Shown: piece by piece, positions 50,715 to 61,058 of the stretch
How positions within the stretch are numbered: the first letter of the stretch is position 1
Layout of the letters: each line of letters opens with the position of its first letter
NCBI RefSeq assembly: GCF_014856545.2
Contig: NZ_CP109811.1
Coordinates: forward strand, 3,962,001-4,026,000
DNA: 64,000 nucleotides
Direction: 5' to 3'
Source of the DNA: Mesobacillus jeotgali
GTDB taxonomy: Bacteria > Bacillota > Bacilli > Bacillales > Cytobacillaceae
The notes under the pieces: model-generated
Database searches by the model: none
What the model was told of the DNA's origin: nothing
Seen by the model: the letters and a program-made list of their open reading frames with translations, nothing else
Made by a program: the position numbers and the translations under genes

Positions 50715-52235
50715 CTATTCTTTATCTGCTGCTGTCTCAAATCTTTCGACAAGCAATGCCAGTGTGCGGGCCATGACGCCGGTTGCGCCTGCTGGTCCGA
50801 GGTCATATTCTTTGCTGGTTGTCGCTGTTCCGGCGATGTCCAGGTGCACCCATGGAGTGCCTTCTGCGAATTCGCCGACAAACGCTCCGCCCATGATGGC
50901 ATGGCCTTCTGGGCCTGGAGAATTATTCAGGTCAGCGATCTTGCTGCCGCGGACGCGCTCAATGTCGCGCTCGAACAATGGCAGGCGCCAGATTGGCTCA
51001 CCAGATTCATAAGAAGCCTCCAGCACTTGTTCAAAAAACTCTTCGTTGTTCGTCAAAGCTCCTGATGTATGCAGGCCTAATGCGGTAATGACACCGCCAG
51101 TCAGGGTTGCGATATCCACCAGATAGTCTGCGCCATGATGCTTCGCGTAAGTCATAGCATCAGCTAACACGAGGCGCCCTTCCGCATCTGTGTTCAATAC
51201 TTCAATGGTTTTGCCGCTCATGGACGTAATCACGTCATCCGGTTTGAATGCAGTTCCCGAGATCATATTGTCTGTAGACGGAATCACTGCTACGACGTTT
51301 TGCTCCGGCTTCAGTTCGCCGATGATTTCCATTGCGCCAAGCACTGCTGCCGCACCGCCCATATCCGACTTCATGCCGACGATACCAGACTTTGTTTTGA
51401 TTGAGTAACCGCCTGTGTCGAAGGTGATTCCCTTGCCGACAAGGCCGATTACATCCTTCCACTCTTCCTTTCCCTGATACTTCAGGACAATCATTTTCGG
51501 CGGCTGTGAAGATCCCTGGTTGACCGCAAGTAATGCGCCCATACCGAGTTTTTCCATTTCTTCTTTTTCTAAAACTTCTGCTTCGAATTCATATTTCTCT
51601 GCCAGCTTCAACGCATATTCAGCCATGTCTGTCGCAGTCAAAAGGTTGCCCGGAGTATTTACGAGTGTACGTGCCGAATTTGTTCCTTTACCAAAAACAT
51701 AGCCGACCTCAGCTGCCGCTTCCACTTCGCCCGCTTCGTCCGCGCTGTAAATAGTCAGGCTTTCAATCCGCTTCTCAGGCTCGTTTGACTTTTGCTTGTA
51801 GCCTTCGAACTCATATGTAGCCATCGGGAATGCTTCCCCTAATGCGTGCGCCGCGTCGTTAAGCTCGACCTTCTCACTTGTAAAAGTATCTAAAAGCACG
51901 GCTGCTTCCGTCCATTTCTCTTTCTTTGCAGTCTTGAAAAGCCGGCCGAACGCGTCCCTTAATGTTTCGAAAGTATATTCCTTTTCATAGCCAAGGCCGA
52001 CAAAATATACTTTTTTTGCGCTAATTTTACTGAAAGTATGTATTTTGGAAATTGCTTTTTTCTTAGTCGAGATATCCCCGCTCTTCACCAGTTCAGTCAG
52101 CTGACCGTCAAAAAGCTGGTCGGCTTCTGCCATGGCGCCTTCAAAGCCAGACGGCTTATTGAACAAGCCAATCACCAGGCAGTCATGGCTGTTTGAAAAA
52201 CTAAATTGATCATTCACTTTAAACAAATCATTCAC
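50715..52235 (-). CDS. pepA: Leucyl aminopeptidase
   Basis: A 506-aa M17 cytosol aminopeptidase (YuiE in B. subtilis) that removes N-terminal residues from peptides with two metal ions. The signature [14 protein letters not shown] is present, with [16 protein letters not shown] and the metal/active-site Lys. The given start is GTG; a second GTG six codons on (52217) gives a product of the usual family length and is as likely, since neither has an ideal ribosome site. Confidence 0.95.
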   Translation of the reverse strand: MNDLFKVNDQFSFSNSHDCLVIGLFNKPSGFEGAMAEADQLFDGQLTELVKSGDISTKKKAISKIHTFSKISAKKVYFVGLGYEKEYTFETLRDAFGRLFKTAKKEKWTEAAVLLDTFTSEKVELNDAAHALGEAFPMATYEFEGYKQKSNEPEKRIESLTIYSADEAGEVEAAAEVGYVFGKGTNSARTLVNTPGNLLTATDMAEYALKLAEKYEFEAEVLEKEEMEKLGMGALLAVNQGSSQPPKMIVLKYQGKEEWKDVIGLVGKGITFDTGGYSIKTKSGIVGMKSDMGGAAAVLGAMEIIGELKPEQNVVAVIPSTDNMISGTAFKPDDVITSMSGKTIEVLNTDAEGRLVLADAMTYAKHHGADYLVDIATLTGGVITALGLHTSGALTNNEEFFEQVLEASYESGEPIWRLPLFERDIERVRGSKIADLNNSPGPEGHAIMGGAFVGEFAEGTPWVHLDIAGTATTSKEYDLGPAGATGVMARTLALLVERFETAADKE

Positions 52236-52331
52236 CCCTACAGATTGATAAGTTCATTATATCGAAACTCTTATAATATTTCGACTTCCTAATCTTGCTG
52301 ACAGGTACATTCTCTTGCATCAGAGCATTTT

Positions 52332-52709
52332 TCAATCTTCAAGATACAAATATAAAACCGGAAGCTCTGGCAGTGTCGGAACTTTCTCATACGGGACCCG
52401 GTCGATCTCAGCAGGGAAGGTACTCAGGCATTCATCGATGAAAGGATAAACTTTCTCTAAATCAAGCCCCCAGTATACCGGACGGTAATTTTGCAAATAG
52501 TCGTGGGCAGCCTGCATCATTAGCCGTGCTCCCTTCACATTCCCGTAACTGTAATGGTAAATGGCGACGCTCATCTGCAGCAGGCCTTTTAAAAATAGAT
52601 TGCCTTTATCCGTCATCCACATATCTTCAAGTAAGTCATGGCAGGTATAATAGTCCCCTTCGTTGAATTTAATAAAGAACTCGTAATACTCAACAGGGTA
52701 GTCCGTCAA
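52332..52709 (-). CDS. DUF309 family protein
   Basis: A 125-aa DUF309 protein: FIKFNEGDYYTCHDLLEDMWM is the family signature, followed by helical segments. Likely all-helical and cytoplasmic, function unknown. The TTG at 52709 has GAGGTG with 5 nt spacing; a GTG three codons earlier overlaps that site. It is divergent from yuiD. Confidence 0.87.
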   Translation of the reverse strand: MTDYPVEYYEFFIKFNEGDYYTCHDLLEDMWMTDKGNLFLKGLLQMSVAIYHYSYGNVKGARLMMQAAHDYLQNYRPVYWGLDLEKVYPFIDECLSTFPAEIDRVPYEKVPTLPELPVLYLYLED

Positions 52710-52833
52710 ATCCTTCACCTCAATCCTGAAGTAATAAAACTATTTTATCAAACCTTTAAAATTAGCTGTAATGTTATAATTGAACTTGGGTATTACTTAA
52801 GAAGGTACTTTTTTATATATAGGGGGAACAGCC

Positions 52834-53307
52834 ATGGAATTATTAACGAATTTCCCATTATGGGCTTCACTAGCTGCGATTTTTTTCGCGCAGTTCGTAA
52901 AGGTCCCGATTCAATATATTGCGACGAGAAGAATCGATTGGTCGCTTTTGACAAGTACAGGCGGAATGCCAAGTTCCCACTCTGCAGCGGTTACAGCACT
53001 GGCTACAGGTGTGGCGCTTGAAACCGGGCTGGATTCAGCCGTTTTCGCGGTTGCCGCCGTTTTTGCGATTATCACGATGTTTGATGCATCAGGTGTCCGC
53101 AGGCAGGCGGGGGAGCAGGCCATCGTCCTGAACCAGCTCGTGGCTGATTTTGGCCGGTTCGCCCAGGAAGCAAAAGGCTGGCAAGATAAGCCTGAAAAGG
53201 AGAAACAGAAGGAACTGAAAGAATTGCTCGGCCACAAGCCAATTGAGGTTTTTTTCGGTGGGCTGACAGGTGTAGTATTGACATTGCTTCTTCACTATCT
53301 TCTTTAA
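52834..53307 (+). CDS. yuiD: YuiD, divergent PAP2 (DUF212) family
   Basis: A 157-aa DUF212 membrane protein. GGMPSSHSAAVTALATGV contains the SxxH-type motif of PAP2 phosphatases, and MFDASGVRRQAGEQA is the family hallmark. It may act on a lipid-linked phosphate, not proven. GGGGGGA precedes the ATG. Confidence 0.93.
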   Translation: MELLTNFPLWASLAAIFFAQFVKVPIQYIATRRIDWSLLTSTGGMPSSHSAAVTALATGVALETGLDSAVFAVAAVFAIITMFDASGVRRQAGEQAIVLNQLVADFGRFAQEAKGWQDKPEKEKQKELKELLGHKPIEVFFGGLTGVVLTLLLHYLL

Positions 53308-53343
53308 GGCTCGAGTGAATTAGATTAAAAGCAGGTGAATTAA

Positions 53344-54111
53344 TTGAGAGTCATATCATTATGTCCCAGCAATACAGAAATCATGGAATTCCTTGAGCTG
53401 ACGGATCTCCTTGTCGGTGTCGATGATTTTTCAGACTGGCCTGAATCGGTAAAAACACTGCCTCAGCTCGGACCTGACCTATCGATTAACCTTGACCTCG
53501 TCGAGGAATTGAAGCCAGACCTAGTCCTTGCGTCATTAAGCGTTCCGGGAATGGAAAAGAATATTGAAGGCCTTGATGCGCGCAATATTCCTTATATCGT
53601 ATTGAATCCGCAATCCCTAGCCGATATAGAAAATGATTTAATCACTACGGCCAATGCCCTGTACATGCCTGAACGCGGCCAGGAAGCCGCAGCCAGGTTC
53701 AGGAGCAGACTGGAGAACATCAAGCAAAAAGCAGCAGGTATCGGCCAAAGACCAAAGCTTTACTGGGAATGGTGGCCAAAGCCGGTATTCACTCCTGGCA
53801 GCATCAACTGGCTGACAGAAGTGTCTGAGGCTGCCGGTGCTGAAAATACTTTTAAGGACGTTGAGCTCGCAAGCGTGCAGACGGACTGGGATGATGTGAA
53901 ATCGCGAAACCCGGATTACATCTGTGTCGCCTGGGTCGGCGTCAGGAAGCAAAAGGTGAAGAAAGAATTGGTCATCAACAGGCCTGGATGGGAGGAACTT
54001 GAAGCTGTGAGGAATGACCGGATCCTGATTCTCGAAGAAGAGCTATACTGCCGTCCCTCCCCAAGGCTTCTCGATGGCCTGGAAAAACTGTATCATCTCA
54101 TTCATAACTAA
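53344..54111 (+). CDS. BtuF-like cobalamin-binding protein without signal peptide
   Basis: A 255-aa class III substrate-binding protein fold. It opens with RVISLCPSNTEIMEFLEL and has PDLVLASLSV and a WEWWPKPVFTPGSINW ligand loop. Relatives bind corrinoids for ABC import, but this one has no signal peptide, so it would be cytoplasmic. The start is TTG with AGGTGAA upstream. It lies 36 nt after yuiD. Confidence 0.82.
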   Translation: MRVISLCPSNTEIMEFLELTDLLVGVDDFSDWPESVKTLPQLGPDLSINLDLVEELKPDLVLASLSVPGMEKNIEGLDARNIPYIVLNPQSLADIENDLITTANALYMPERGQEAAARFRSRLENIKQKAAGIGQRPKLYWEWWPKPVFTPGSINWLTEVSEAAGAENTFKDVELASVQTDWDDVKSRNPDYICVAWVGVRKQKVKKELVINRPGWEELEAVRNDRILILEEELYCRPSPRLLDGLEKLYHLIHN

Positions 54112-54124
54112 TGCCAGAAAGCAC

Positions 54125-54156
54125 AAAAAAGGCACTTTCCACTCAAGGAAAGTGCC
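54125..54156 (-). terminator. Terminator of yuiC
   Basis: A 10-bp perfect stem (GGCACTTTCC with GGAAAGTGCC), then T6 on the minus strand. Confidence 0.92.
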
Positions 54157-54163
54157 TAAACTT

Positions 54164-54874
54164 TTATGATTTTTTACCGCCTGTGTATTGCTGGCGGAAA
54201 ACCTGCATAGATTCATTCTCGTTAAGGGCCTTTAAATCGGCTTCTGTAAGCTTACCATTGCCCATCTCAATGACATATACATTCAATGTCTTCTTGCCCC
54301 ACTGCTCGTATACATCCTTTACCGTATCATAATAAAGGTCTACCTTATTCCCCTTGATTGCGCCGCCTTTATCGGCTACCACACCGAATCCGTATCCCGG
54401 GATAAACAGGATTGTCCCAATCGGGAATACGTTTAGATCAGCCGCGACAGTTGAATACAGGTCACGCTTCACTTTTACACCAGAATAAGTAATTCCATAC
54501 CCTGGGTGGCCAGGATTTTTCCCAGTGGATTCAATCCCTGCTGTATACCCTGTTGCGACGATTTTCTTGGTCGGGTATTGTGACCAGTTCAATGACTCCT
54601 CAAGTGTGGGCTGCGTTCCGGCTACCTTTTCACTAGAAGAAATTTTAGTTGTAAAATCAGATATTTTTTTCAAAAACTTAAAAGCGAGTCCTATGGATTT
54701 CTTTTTATGATCTATACTTGAGTTTTCCTCTTGTTGAATTCCTGCACTATCAAAAACGTATGTAGAAACAGTAGAAGCTTCAACTCCCGAAATCGAATAA
54801 AACGTAGAAGTTATAGCAGCAAAAAATAAAACCGCCATTGCTGAGCGTCTTGCCCACATTTTTAAAATATTCAT
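54164..54874 (-). CDS. yuiC: YuiC, 3D-domain lytic transglycosylase-like protein
   Basis: A 236-aa exported protein with a C-terminal 3D domain (the three Asp of the MltA-like fold; [20 protein letters not shown] holds two). YuiC of B. subtilis is a stationary-phase muramidase. N-terminal membrane/signal segment at residues 5-27. The ATG at 54874 follows GGGAGGAG by 11 nt; a TTG upstream overlaps that site. It acts on peptidoglycan outside the cell. Confidence 0.9.
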   Translation of the reverse strand: MNILKMWARRSAMAVLFFAAITSTFYSISGVEASTVSTYVFDSAGIQQEENSSIDHKKKSIGLAFKFLKKISDFTTKISSSEKVAGTQPTLEESLNWSQYPTKKIVATGYTAGIESTGKNPGHPGYGITYSGVKVKRDLYSTVAADLNVFPIGTILFIPGYGFGVVADKGGAIKGNKVDLYYDTVKDVYEQWGKKTLNVYVIEMGNGKLTEADLKALNENESMQVFRQQYTGGKKS

Positions 54875-55035
54875 ATAATTTTTCACTCCTCCCAAAACTA
54901 TTAATTTCCCAACGAAACAAGAAATATTCCAAAAGGAGCAAAAAAGTGATAAAAGTCCTATTTACATTTCCATTAAAAGTAAAATTAGATCGATACTTAA
55001 TTATAGTATCCAACAATGAGGCCGATTTCATGCAT

Positions 55036-55069
55036 ATAAAAAAACCTCCAAATAATTGAAGGTTTTTTG
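55036..55069 (-). terminator. Terminator of yuiB
   Basis: AAAAAACCTCC pairs with GAAGGTTTTTT with one mismatch. Confidence 0.8.
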
Positions 55070-55071
55070 TA

Positions 55072-55392
55072 TCAGAACATTTGATATCCTTTTTTTCGCA
55101 AAAGCCTTATGACTATACCAGCTAAAATGGCACCTGCCAAACCGCTGCTTAAAATCAATACGTCGGCCATTGCCAATTGTGTAAGCCGCTGTCCGAGATC
55201 ACTGAAGGCTTCACCGCTATTCCTGAAGTAGTCGATAAACGGATACTTATCAATAATGAAAATCGCAATTAATGGATAAACTACCGCCATGATCCATGAC
55301 ATCCTCAGCAGCATATTCAATAAAAAGCCAATCCCGAAGAACAGGACAAAAAACAATAACATCGAAATGATCAGTGTGACAACTGTCATCAT
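55072..55392 (-). CDS. yuiB: YuiB membrane protein
   Basis: A 106-aa membrane protein with three spans (FFVLFFGIGFLLNMLLRMSWIMAVVYPLIAIF is family-typical). Ends LLRKKGYQMF as in B. subtilis YuiB. Function unknown. GGGGGGA precedes the first ATG. Confidence 0.9.
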   Translation of the reverse strand: MMTVVTLIISMLLFFVLFFGIGFLLNMLLRMSWIMAVVYPLIAIFIIDKYPFIDYFRNSGEAFSDLGQRLTQLAMADVLILSSGLAGAILAGIVIRLLRKKGYQMF

Positions 55393-55483
55393 GTCTATAT
55401 CCCCCCATTAAACATCATTTCTAGTTTACTGTTTGTCCGTTTTCGAGTCAATGAAATGGTGTAAGTCTCAGGATTTTGGCCAA

Positions 55484-55511
55484 AAAGAAAAACCCCGCAT
55501 TGTGCGAAGGT
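55484..55511 (-). terminator. Terminator of yuiA
   Basis: ACCTTCGCA pairs with TGCGGGGTT (two G-T pairs), then TTTTC on the minus strand. Confidence 0.65.
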
Positions 55512-55526
55512 CAAAGATGCAGTGCC

Positions 55527-55652
55527 TTATTTTTTTGATTTTCCGGATCCGCTGCAGCATGTGCATGTTTCTGAACCGCCAAGCAACAGTTGGAAGTAGC
55601 CTTTACCAGAGCAGTATGGACATTCCTTAGAATCGTGTGTGTGCATGTTCAT
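55527..55652 (-). CDS. yuiA: YuiA, small CxxC zinc-ribbon-like protein
   Basis: A 41-aa protein with two cysteine pairs, CPYC and CTCC, in KECPYCSGKGYFQLLLGG and SETCTCCSGSGK. The pattern C-x2-C...C-x2-C with GxGY is like DnaJ-type zinc repeats and matches B. subtilis YuiA. It probably binds one zinc ion. GAGAGG precedes the ATG. It is followed by yuiB and yuiC, the same order as in B. subtilis. Confidence 0.88.
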   Translation of the reverse strand: MNMHTHDSKECPYCSGKGYFQLLLGGSETCTCCSGSGKSKK

Positions 55653-55807
55653 TTATGAACCTCTCCTTTTATTATTGAATTTTCTGATAATATATCAGAC
55701 ATTCTCTAATTTTGAAAAGGTTCAAATTTGACCAAAAAACCACATTGAAAACGGATACATCATCTTTTTTCTTTAATTATCTGTCACTCTCTTTAAATTT
55801 CAGAAAA

Positions 55808-56290
55808 TTATAAAAATAATTGATATGCACTATAATGAAATTGCTCTCCTGGATCCAATCCAGTTTTTCCAGGCACAACGTGTTCAATTGGCTTACTTAA
55901 AAGGAAGTGCAGAAGCAGCGAAGTATCGGAGTCTGCTTTCAGTTGTTCAGGCAGCATGAATCTTGCATCATACAGCTCACTTTCCTCAACCTTTACCTTT
56001 TGATCCGGCAACGGAATCAGCCGAAAAACGAGCATATTATCACTGATGGACTCCCGGATCACACCAGTCCGCAGCCCAAGCAGCCCGCCAACCCTACACT
56101 CCACACCAGTTTCTTCATACACTTCCCTGAGGACTGCCTGATCCGCCGTCTCCCCTTCATCAACAAAGCCTGCCGGAAGTGACCAACTGCCTTTCAGGCC
56201 ACCATATCGCTTTTTGACGACAAGCCAGCGCCCATCCTCCGAAATCACAACACCAGCTACACCAAGCCAGACATTCTCACGTTTCCCCAT
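55808..56290 (-). CDS. Nudix hydrolase
   Basis: A 160-aa Nudix-family pyrophosphohydrolase. The Nudix box is GFVDEGETADQAVLREVYEETGV (key residues G, REVYEE and TG), at residues about 42-64. It cleaves a nucleoside diphosphate linked to another group; the substrate is unknown. It is a single gene. Confidence 0.93.
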   Translation of the reverse strand: MGKRENVWLGVAGVVISEDGRWLVVKKRYGGLKGSWSLPAGFVDEGETADQAVLREVYEETGVECRVGGLLGLRTGVIRESISDNMLVFRLIPLPDQKVKVEESELYDARFMLPEQLKADSDTSLLLHFLLSKPIEHVVPGKTGLDPGEQFHYSAYQLFL

Positions 56291-56460
56291 TTATTTTCCC
56301 ATCCATTGCTAGTTTGTACTATTATTGTACCCTACCAGACGGGATTCGTCAGGGTATCTGTCCGCCTGGTGAGACTCGCATGATAAGAAAAAATGCGGAA
56401 GCGACTCTTCGCCTCCGACATTAGCGGGAGCTAAACTAGTCAAAAGCTGGTAGACAATAA

Positions 56461-56488
56461 AAAAACAGACCCACTTAGGAGCCTGTTT
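56461..56488 (-). terminator. Terminator of yumB
   Basis: AACAGGCTCC pairs with GGGTCTGTT, then T6 on the minus strand. The gap 56291-56460 shows a few GC-rich dyads but no gene. Confidence 0.75.
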
Positions 56489-56499
56489 CCCATTATCTA

Positions 56500-57717
56500 T
56501 TATAGAATGTTGAATTTACCTTTTTTAAGAACCATTGAAGGACCGCCGATCATGTAAAGCGCACGGTTGTCGATCATTTTTTTCATGAAGGAAGCTTTCG
56601 TGCCGACCATTTTCTTGCCAAATGCAACGCCAATCGCGTCGTCTTCACCAAGTGAACATACTGTTCCCTTGATATCTGGAGTGAAGGTTTCAAGCTCGGA
56701 TTTGCCTCGGACTAGAGCTGCAAGATTCCTTGCACATACTTCACCCTGCTGCATTGCGATTTGTGCAGTCGGAGGATATGGACGATTGATTTCTTCATTG
56801 ATGATCAATGAGCAGTCACCAACGATGAATACATCTTCTGAACCTGGCAGGCGAAGGTCCGGCTGGACTTTCACACGGCCGCGCATTGCTTCGATGCCTG
56901 ATTTTTCGATGACAGAGTTTCCGCGGACACCCGCAGCCCAAACCACTGTTCCAGCTTTGATTTCTTCGACTTCTTCTTCTCCTTTGGCAACGATGATGCC
57001 TTCTGGAGTCGCTTCTTTAATGGCTGTACCGATGCGGAATTCCACACCTTTTTTCTCTAGCTGGGCAACCGCATAGTTCACAAGCTCAGGATCGAATCCA
57101 GGAAGAACCATTGGCGCAGCTTCGACACATACGATTTTCACCTTATGGTAATCTACATCATATTCACGGCAAAGTTCAGGAACACGGTTTGTCAGTTCTC
57201 CAAGGAACTCGATTCCTGTAAAGCCTGCACCGCCAACGACGATTGTCAGGCGCTCATCTTTCTTTTCCGCTTCAGTATTGTAAGTTGCGAATTGGTACTC
57301 GATATGCTCACGGATTTGTCTGGCTGAGTTGACATTGACGATAGAGAAAGCATGCTCTTTCAAGCCTTTAATACCAAAAGTTTCAGGTTCAGCACCAAGG
57401 GCGATGACTAGATAATCATAGACGACGTCACCACTATCAAGGATTACTCGCTTTTCCTCCAGCTTGATTTCTTCAACAGAACCCTGGACGAACTCAACCT
57501 TATGGCGATCGATTACATCACGTACATCATAACGGACTTTGTCATGGTGCAAAGTTCCTGCTGATGCTTCATGCAGCCATGTAGTTTCATAGTGGTAATC
57601 ATTTTTGTTGATAAGGACAATGTCAGCTTCGTTTACTCCTACAGCTTTTTGTAAACGGGTAGCTGTCATTAATCCCCCGTATCCTGCTCCTAAAATTACG
57701 ATCTTTGGCTTTCTCAA
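56500..57717 (-). CDS. yumB: YumB, NADH dehydrogenase-like flavoprotein
   Basis: A 405-aa type II NADH dehydrogenase-like protein. FAD site [13 protein letters not shown] at the N-terminus, NAD site [16 protein letters not shown] and DVFIVGDCS near the end. It would pass electrons from NADH to quinone at the membrane face. The TTG at 57717 (MRKPKIV) gives the family start; it has GGTGG 11 nt upstream. The operator-like Rex site is about 85 nt upstream. Confidence 0.93.
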   Translation of the reverse strand: MRKPKIVILGAGYGGLMTATRLQKAVGVNEADIVLINKNDYHYETTWLHEASAGTLHHDKVRYDVRDVIDRHKVEFVQGSVEEIKLEEKRVILDSGDVVYDYLVIALGAEPETFGIKGLKEHAFSIVNVNSARQIREHIEYQFATYNTEAEKKDERLTIVVGGAGFTGIEFLGELTNRVPELCREYDVDYHKVKIVCVEAAPMVLPGFDPELVNYAVAQLEKKGVEFRIGTAIKEATPEGIIVAKGEEEVEEIKAGTVVWAAGVRGNSVIEKSGIEAMRGRVKVQPDLRLPGSEDVFIVGDCSLIINEEINRPYPPTAQIAMQQGEVCARNLAALVRGKSELETFTPDIKGTVCSLGEDDAIGVAFGKKMVGTKASFMKKMIDNRALYMIGGPSMVLKKGKFNIL

Positions 57718-57796
57718 AGTGATCACTTCCACCTTTTTAAAATATTTTTGGTCGAATGGCTCATCTCTATCTGCCGCCATCTTTTTCCGGATAAGT

Positions 57797-57814
57797 TTGT
57801 GATATTATTCACTA
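57797..57814. promoter_or_regulatory. Possible Rex (NADH-sensing) operator
   Basis: TTGTGATATTATTCACTA matches the Rex pattern TTGTGA-N6-TCACAA except for two bases at the end. Rex represses NADH-dehydrogenase and fermentation genes at low NADH. Upstream of yumB, which fits. The rest of 57718-58091 holds the divergent promoters. Confidence 0.55.
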
Positions 57815-58091
57815 GAATGTTCAAAAAAATGTCCTAAAAATGTCACAAAATCTTAACATTATTGCCTATCATCCATCTTATTCTTTTTGCGGCGCATTTT
57901 CAAGCGATTAAGTTAACTTAGAAATATTCAGAAAATAGGTTGATTTCACTATTTTTCAGTCATGAAAAGGGAATTTTCTATGCAATATATTGTTCCACAA
58001 GGAATCTTCTATTATGATTAGGAGTTTATTTTTACGTTTTATGGTATTATAAAAATTGGAGCAATTTTACTACATGTGAGGGGGATATGGA

Positions 58092-59087
58092 GTGAAAGAA
58101 GATCAAAAAGTTTATGACATCACGATTATCGGCGGGGGGCCTGCTGGTCTGTTCACTGCTTTCTACGGCGGAATGAGACAAGCATCTGTTAAGATTATTG
58201 AAAGTTTGCCACAATTAGGCGGGCAATTGTCAGCACTTTATCCTGAAAAGTACATATATGATGTTGCGGGTTTTCCAAAAGTCCGTGCCCAGGAGCTGAT
58301 CAACAACCTGAAAGAGCAAATGGCGAAATTCGAGCCAGCTACTGCTCTTGAGCAGTCAGTTGAAAAGCTGGAAAAACTGGAAGATGGTACAATTAAGCTT
58401 ACTACTGATAAAGAAGTTCATTATACAAAAACAGTCATCATCACAGCAGGTAACGGTGCATTCCAGCCTCGCAGACTGGAACTTGAAAGCGCTGCCCAAT
58501 ACGAAGGCAAAAACCTTCACTATTTTATCGACGACTTAAACCAATTCGCTGGCCAAAAGGTTGCCGTATTAGGCGGAGGCGATTCAGCCGTTGACTGGGC
58601 ATTAATGCTTGAGCCAATCGCTGAACAAGTAACCATCGTCCACCGACGCGATAAGTTCCGCGCCCATGAGCACAGCGTCGAAAACCTGCAGAACTCAAAG
58701 GTTGATATCAAGACTCCTTATGTGCCAACAGAGCTTATTGGCGATGACAATGCAATCAGCCAAATCGTTCTTAAGGACGCAAATAGCGATGATACTGTAG
58801 CCGTTGATGTTGACGCAGTCATCTGCAACTTTGGTTTCGTTTCATCTCTTGGACCAATCAAGGAATGGGGCCTTGAAATCGAAAAGAATTCCATCGTCGT
58901 CAACTCGAAAATGGAAACGAATATCCCGGGCGTTTACGCTGCAGGCGACATCTGCACATATGAAGGAAAAGTCAAGCTGATCGCAACAGGATTCGGTGAA
59001 GCTCCTACAGCTGTCAACAACGCGAAATCCTATATGGATCCAAAAGCGAAGACACAGCCGCTTCACAGTTCATCGATGTTTAAATAA
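58092..59087 (+). CDS. yumC: YumC, ferredoxin/flavodoxin--NADP+ reductase
   Basis: A 331-aa thioredoxin-reductase-like ferredoxin-NADP reductase without the CxxC of true thioredoxin reductase. FAD site [22 protein letters not shown] site [17 protein letters not shown] and [17 protein letters not shown]. It gives reduced ferredoxin for biosynthesis. The start is GTG with GAGGGGG upstream. Confidence 0.95.
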   Translation: MKEDQKVYDITIIGGGPAGLFTAFYGGMRQASVKIIESLPQLGGQLSALYPEKYIYDVAGFPKVRAQELINNLKEQMAKFEPATALEQSVEKLEKLEDGTIKLTTDKEVHYTKTVIITAGNGAFQPRRLELESAAQYEGKNLHYFIDDLNQFAGQKVAVLGGGDSAVDWALMLEPIAEQVTIVHRRDKFRAHEHSVENLQNSKVDIKTPYVPTELIGDDNAISQIVLKDANSDDTVAVDVDAVICNFGFVSSLGPIKEWGLEIEKNSIVVNSKMETNIPGVYAAGDICTYEGKVKLIATGFGEAPTAVNNAKSYMDPKAKTQPLHSSSMFK

Positions 59088-59120
59088 AAGCGGAAAAGCG
59101 CAAACGCTTCTCTTAATGCA

Positions 59121-59153
59121 AAAAAAAGCAAGGTCCTCGGACCTTGCTTTTTT
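59121..59153. terminator. Terminator of yumC/yutM, bidirectional
   Basis: A 14-bp perfect stem (AAAAAGCAAGGTCC with GGACCTTGCTTTTT), 2-nt loop. Confidence 0.93.
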
Positions 59154-59160
59154 CTTTAGT

Positions 59161-59523
59161 TTAACACTCTTCAGGTGTTCCTTCACGAGTTGCCGTTTTG
59201 AAACTAGAACCGCAGCCGCATGATGCGATCGCGTTCGGGTTGTCGATCGTAAAGCCGCCGCCCATCAAAGACTGCTTATAGCTGATCTTCGTCCCATTCA
59301 GGACCGGTGCGCTTTCCTTATCAACAAGGATTTTGATGCCATGCTGCTCCAGCTGAGTGTCGCCTTCTTCCACTTCATGGGCGAAACCCATGCCGTAAGA
59401 AAGGCCGCTGCAGCCGCCGCCTTTTACAGAAACGCGAAGGTAAGCATCTTCCGTCTCGTTTTGTTTCATCATATCTTTAACCTGCAATGCAGCTTCTTCA
59501 GTAAGAATCACAATATTGTCCAC
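59161..59523 (-). CDS. yutM: YutM, A-type iron-sulfur carrier protein
   Basis: A 120-aa A-type (ErpA/IscA-like) carrier. GGGCSGLSYGMGF carries the first conserved Cys, and SCGCGSSF the other two, together binding an Fe-S cluster for delivery to targets. GTG start with AGGAGG 7 nt upstream. It partners the NifU-like YutI at 62.9 kb. Confidence 0.95.
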   Translation of the reverse strand: MDNIVILTEEAALQVKDMMKQNETEDAYLRVSVKGGGCSGLSYGMGFAHEVEEGDTQLEQHGIKILVDKESAPVLNGTKISYKQSLMGGGFTIDNPNAIASCGCGSSFKTATREGTPEEC

Positions 59524-59548
59524 GATAAAACCTCCTTGATCCCTTTCT

Positions 59549-59671
59549 TTTGTCCAGCTCCAGCGCCTAACCCTCTAGACGTTTCGGTCCTGCTAATGAA
59601 GTCAAAAAACGACTTCACTGACATGCCCTCCAACGCTTGTCGGGGCTGAAAAAGGCACTTACGCTTTTCTT
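59549..59671. repeat. Interspersed CAGCTCCAGCGC repeat, full copy
   Basis: Starts TTGTCCAGCTCCAGCGCC, has a GAAGTC/GACTTC hairpin and GTCGGGGCTG, and ends TTACGCTTTTCTTA. Elements of this kind are dispersed between genes in many Bacillaceae. Lies between divergent yutM and the DUF2225 gene. Confidence 0.75.
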
Positions 59672-59806
59672 ATAGTATATACAGCATTTTTCCAATCCTC
59701 AACCAATCAAGCTGAAAAAGAATCATCTTCATATTTTTCCACCGGAAATCCAATTTTACTGGTATAATATACCCATAATATATAGGGAAATGGGCAGGTG
59801 ACAAAA

Positions 59807-60502
59807 ATGACTCAAATAGAACCGCTCTATGATAAAAAGTACACATGCGCAATGTGCGAAAATTCCTTTACAACCAAGAAAGTTCGCTCGCGTTTTGTTA
59901 AAGTCCTCAACTTTGATACTGACTTTGCCCCTCTGTATGCGGATGGTTATGAAAACCCCAACTTTTACTATATCAATGTCTGTCCTGACTGTGGCTATTC
60001 TTTTACCGATGACTTCAGCGGATATTTTCCGCCAGGCGCTAAACAAGTCATTCAGGATAAAATCTGCAATCAGTGGGTGCCGCACGACTATGGTGCAGAG
60101 CGGACAATCCAGGATGCATTGAATACTTTTAAGCTTGCAGCATACAGCTCGATGCTAAAAAAGGAGAAACATATCGTCACAGCCGGTCTTTACATTCGAA
60201 TTGCCTGGCTGTATCGCTCAACTGAAAACCTCGATCAGGAATTGCGTTTTTCAAAACTCGCCCTGAAGGAATATACTGAGTCGTACAGTACAGGAGACTA
60301 TAAAGGAACCCAGGTATCAGAGCTGCGACTTATGTACCTGATTGGTGAACTCTCTAGAAGGCTTGGCCAGACCCAGGACGCGGTCCGCTTTTTCTCAAAA
60401 GTAATCGAAAAGCAGAGGCAGTCAGTTGAACCGCAGATCATCCAGCTGGCAAAGGATCGCTGGCAGGAAATGCGTGAAGATAAAGTCGTTTCAGGCAGCT
60501 AG
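59807..60502 (+). CDS. DUF2225 protein with zinc ribbon and helical repeats
   Basis: A 231-aa DUF2225 protein. The N-terminus has two Cys pairs, CAMC and CPDC, that should bind zinc. Residues from about 120 form TPR-like helices. Function unknown. The ATG at 59807 has CAGGTG 6 nt upstream; a GTG three codons earlier overlaps it. It is a single gene with a terminator shared with yuzB. Confidence 0.9.
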   Translation: MTQIEPLYDKKYTCAMCENSFTTKKVRSRFVKVLNFDTDFAPLYADGYENPNFYYINVCPDCGYSFTDDFSGYFPPGAKQVIQDKICNQWVPHDYGAERTIQDALNTFKLAAYSSMLKKEKHIVTAGLYIRIAWLYRSTENLDQELRFSKLALKEYTESYSTGDYKGTQVSELRLMYLIGELSRRLGQTQDAVRFFSKVIEKQRQSVEPQIIQLAKDRWQEMREDKVVSGS

Positions 60503-60526
60503 GTTCTGCCTTGCTCACATGAAAAA

Positions 60527-60562
60527 AGGCTGGCGATGGGTCCGAACCCACCACGCCAGCCT
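60527..60562. terminator. Bidirectional two-step hairpin
   Basis: GGCTGGCG pairs with CGCCAGCC, with inner TGGGT/ACCCA, between convergent stops. Confidence 0.88.
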
Positions 60563-60571
60563 ATTTCTATA

Positions 60572-60811
60572 TTAAAACATCGGATTCTCGTCCAAATATT
60601 TATAAATATTTTCTACTAGTTCTTCGGGAGTATCTCCCACTACCGGATCCCCGTTTACAAGCGCAAACATGGACTGGGCGCATTTTCCGCAGTAACCAAG
60701 ACAGCCGTATTCAATGACGTCCAGATCGTAATCCTTTTCCAGCTCCGCCCTGGCTTTTTGCGAACCGCTCGCTAGATTGCTGATACAAAATTCAATGATT
60801 GGCTTAATCAT
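60572..60811 (-). CDS. yuzB: YuzB, DUF1450 family
   Basis: A 79-aa DUF1450 protein with cysteines in EFCISN and the family motif [20 protein letters not shown]. Possibly thioredoxin-fold or metal-binding; function unknown. The ATG at 60811 (MIKPIIEFC) has GAGGTG 6 nt upstream. Confidence 0.93.
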   Translation of the reverse strand: MIKPIIEFCISNLASGSQKARAELEKDYDLDVIEYGCLGYCGKCAQSMFALVNGDPVVGDTPEELVENIYKYLDENPMF

Positions 60812-61058
60812 TTGTTTCACCTCTCTACTAATTTTTAATCGTAACCTTTTTCAGGAAAATCGTCAATTTTCCCGGCTCGCAGCCTCCATAAAATTGTTGT
60901 TATTTTGTCACAATTTCGTTATACTTTTTATGGTGATTTATTGAGCATATAAATATTGCAGAATAATTTCGAAAAATGTATCCGTTTACGGATTTTGCAG
61001 AACGAGCTGGAGAAACTTCATTAACTGTCTTTCGAAGAGTTAAAAAGGGGAAATTCAC

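Noticed and set aside
56340..56460. GC-rich dyads (GCGGAAGCGACTCTTCGCC region) as interspersed repeat
   Set aside because: Resembles Bacillaceae interspersed repeats only loosely; no second copy in the window.
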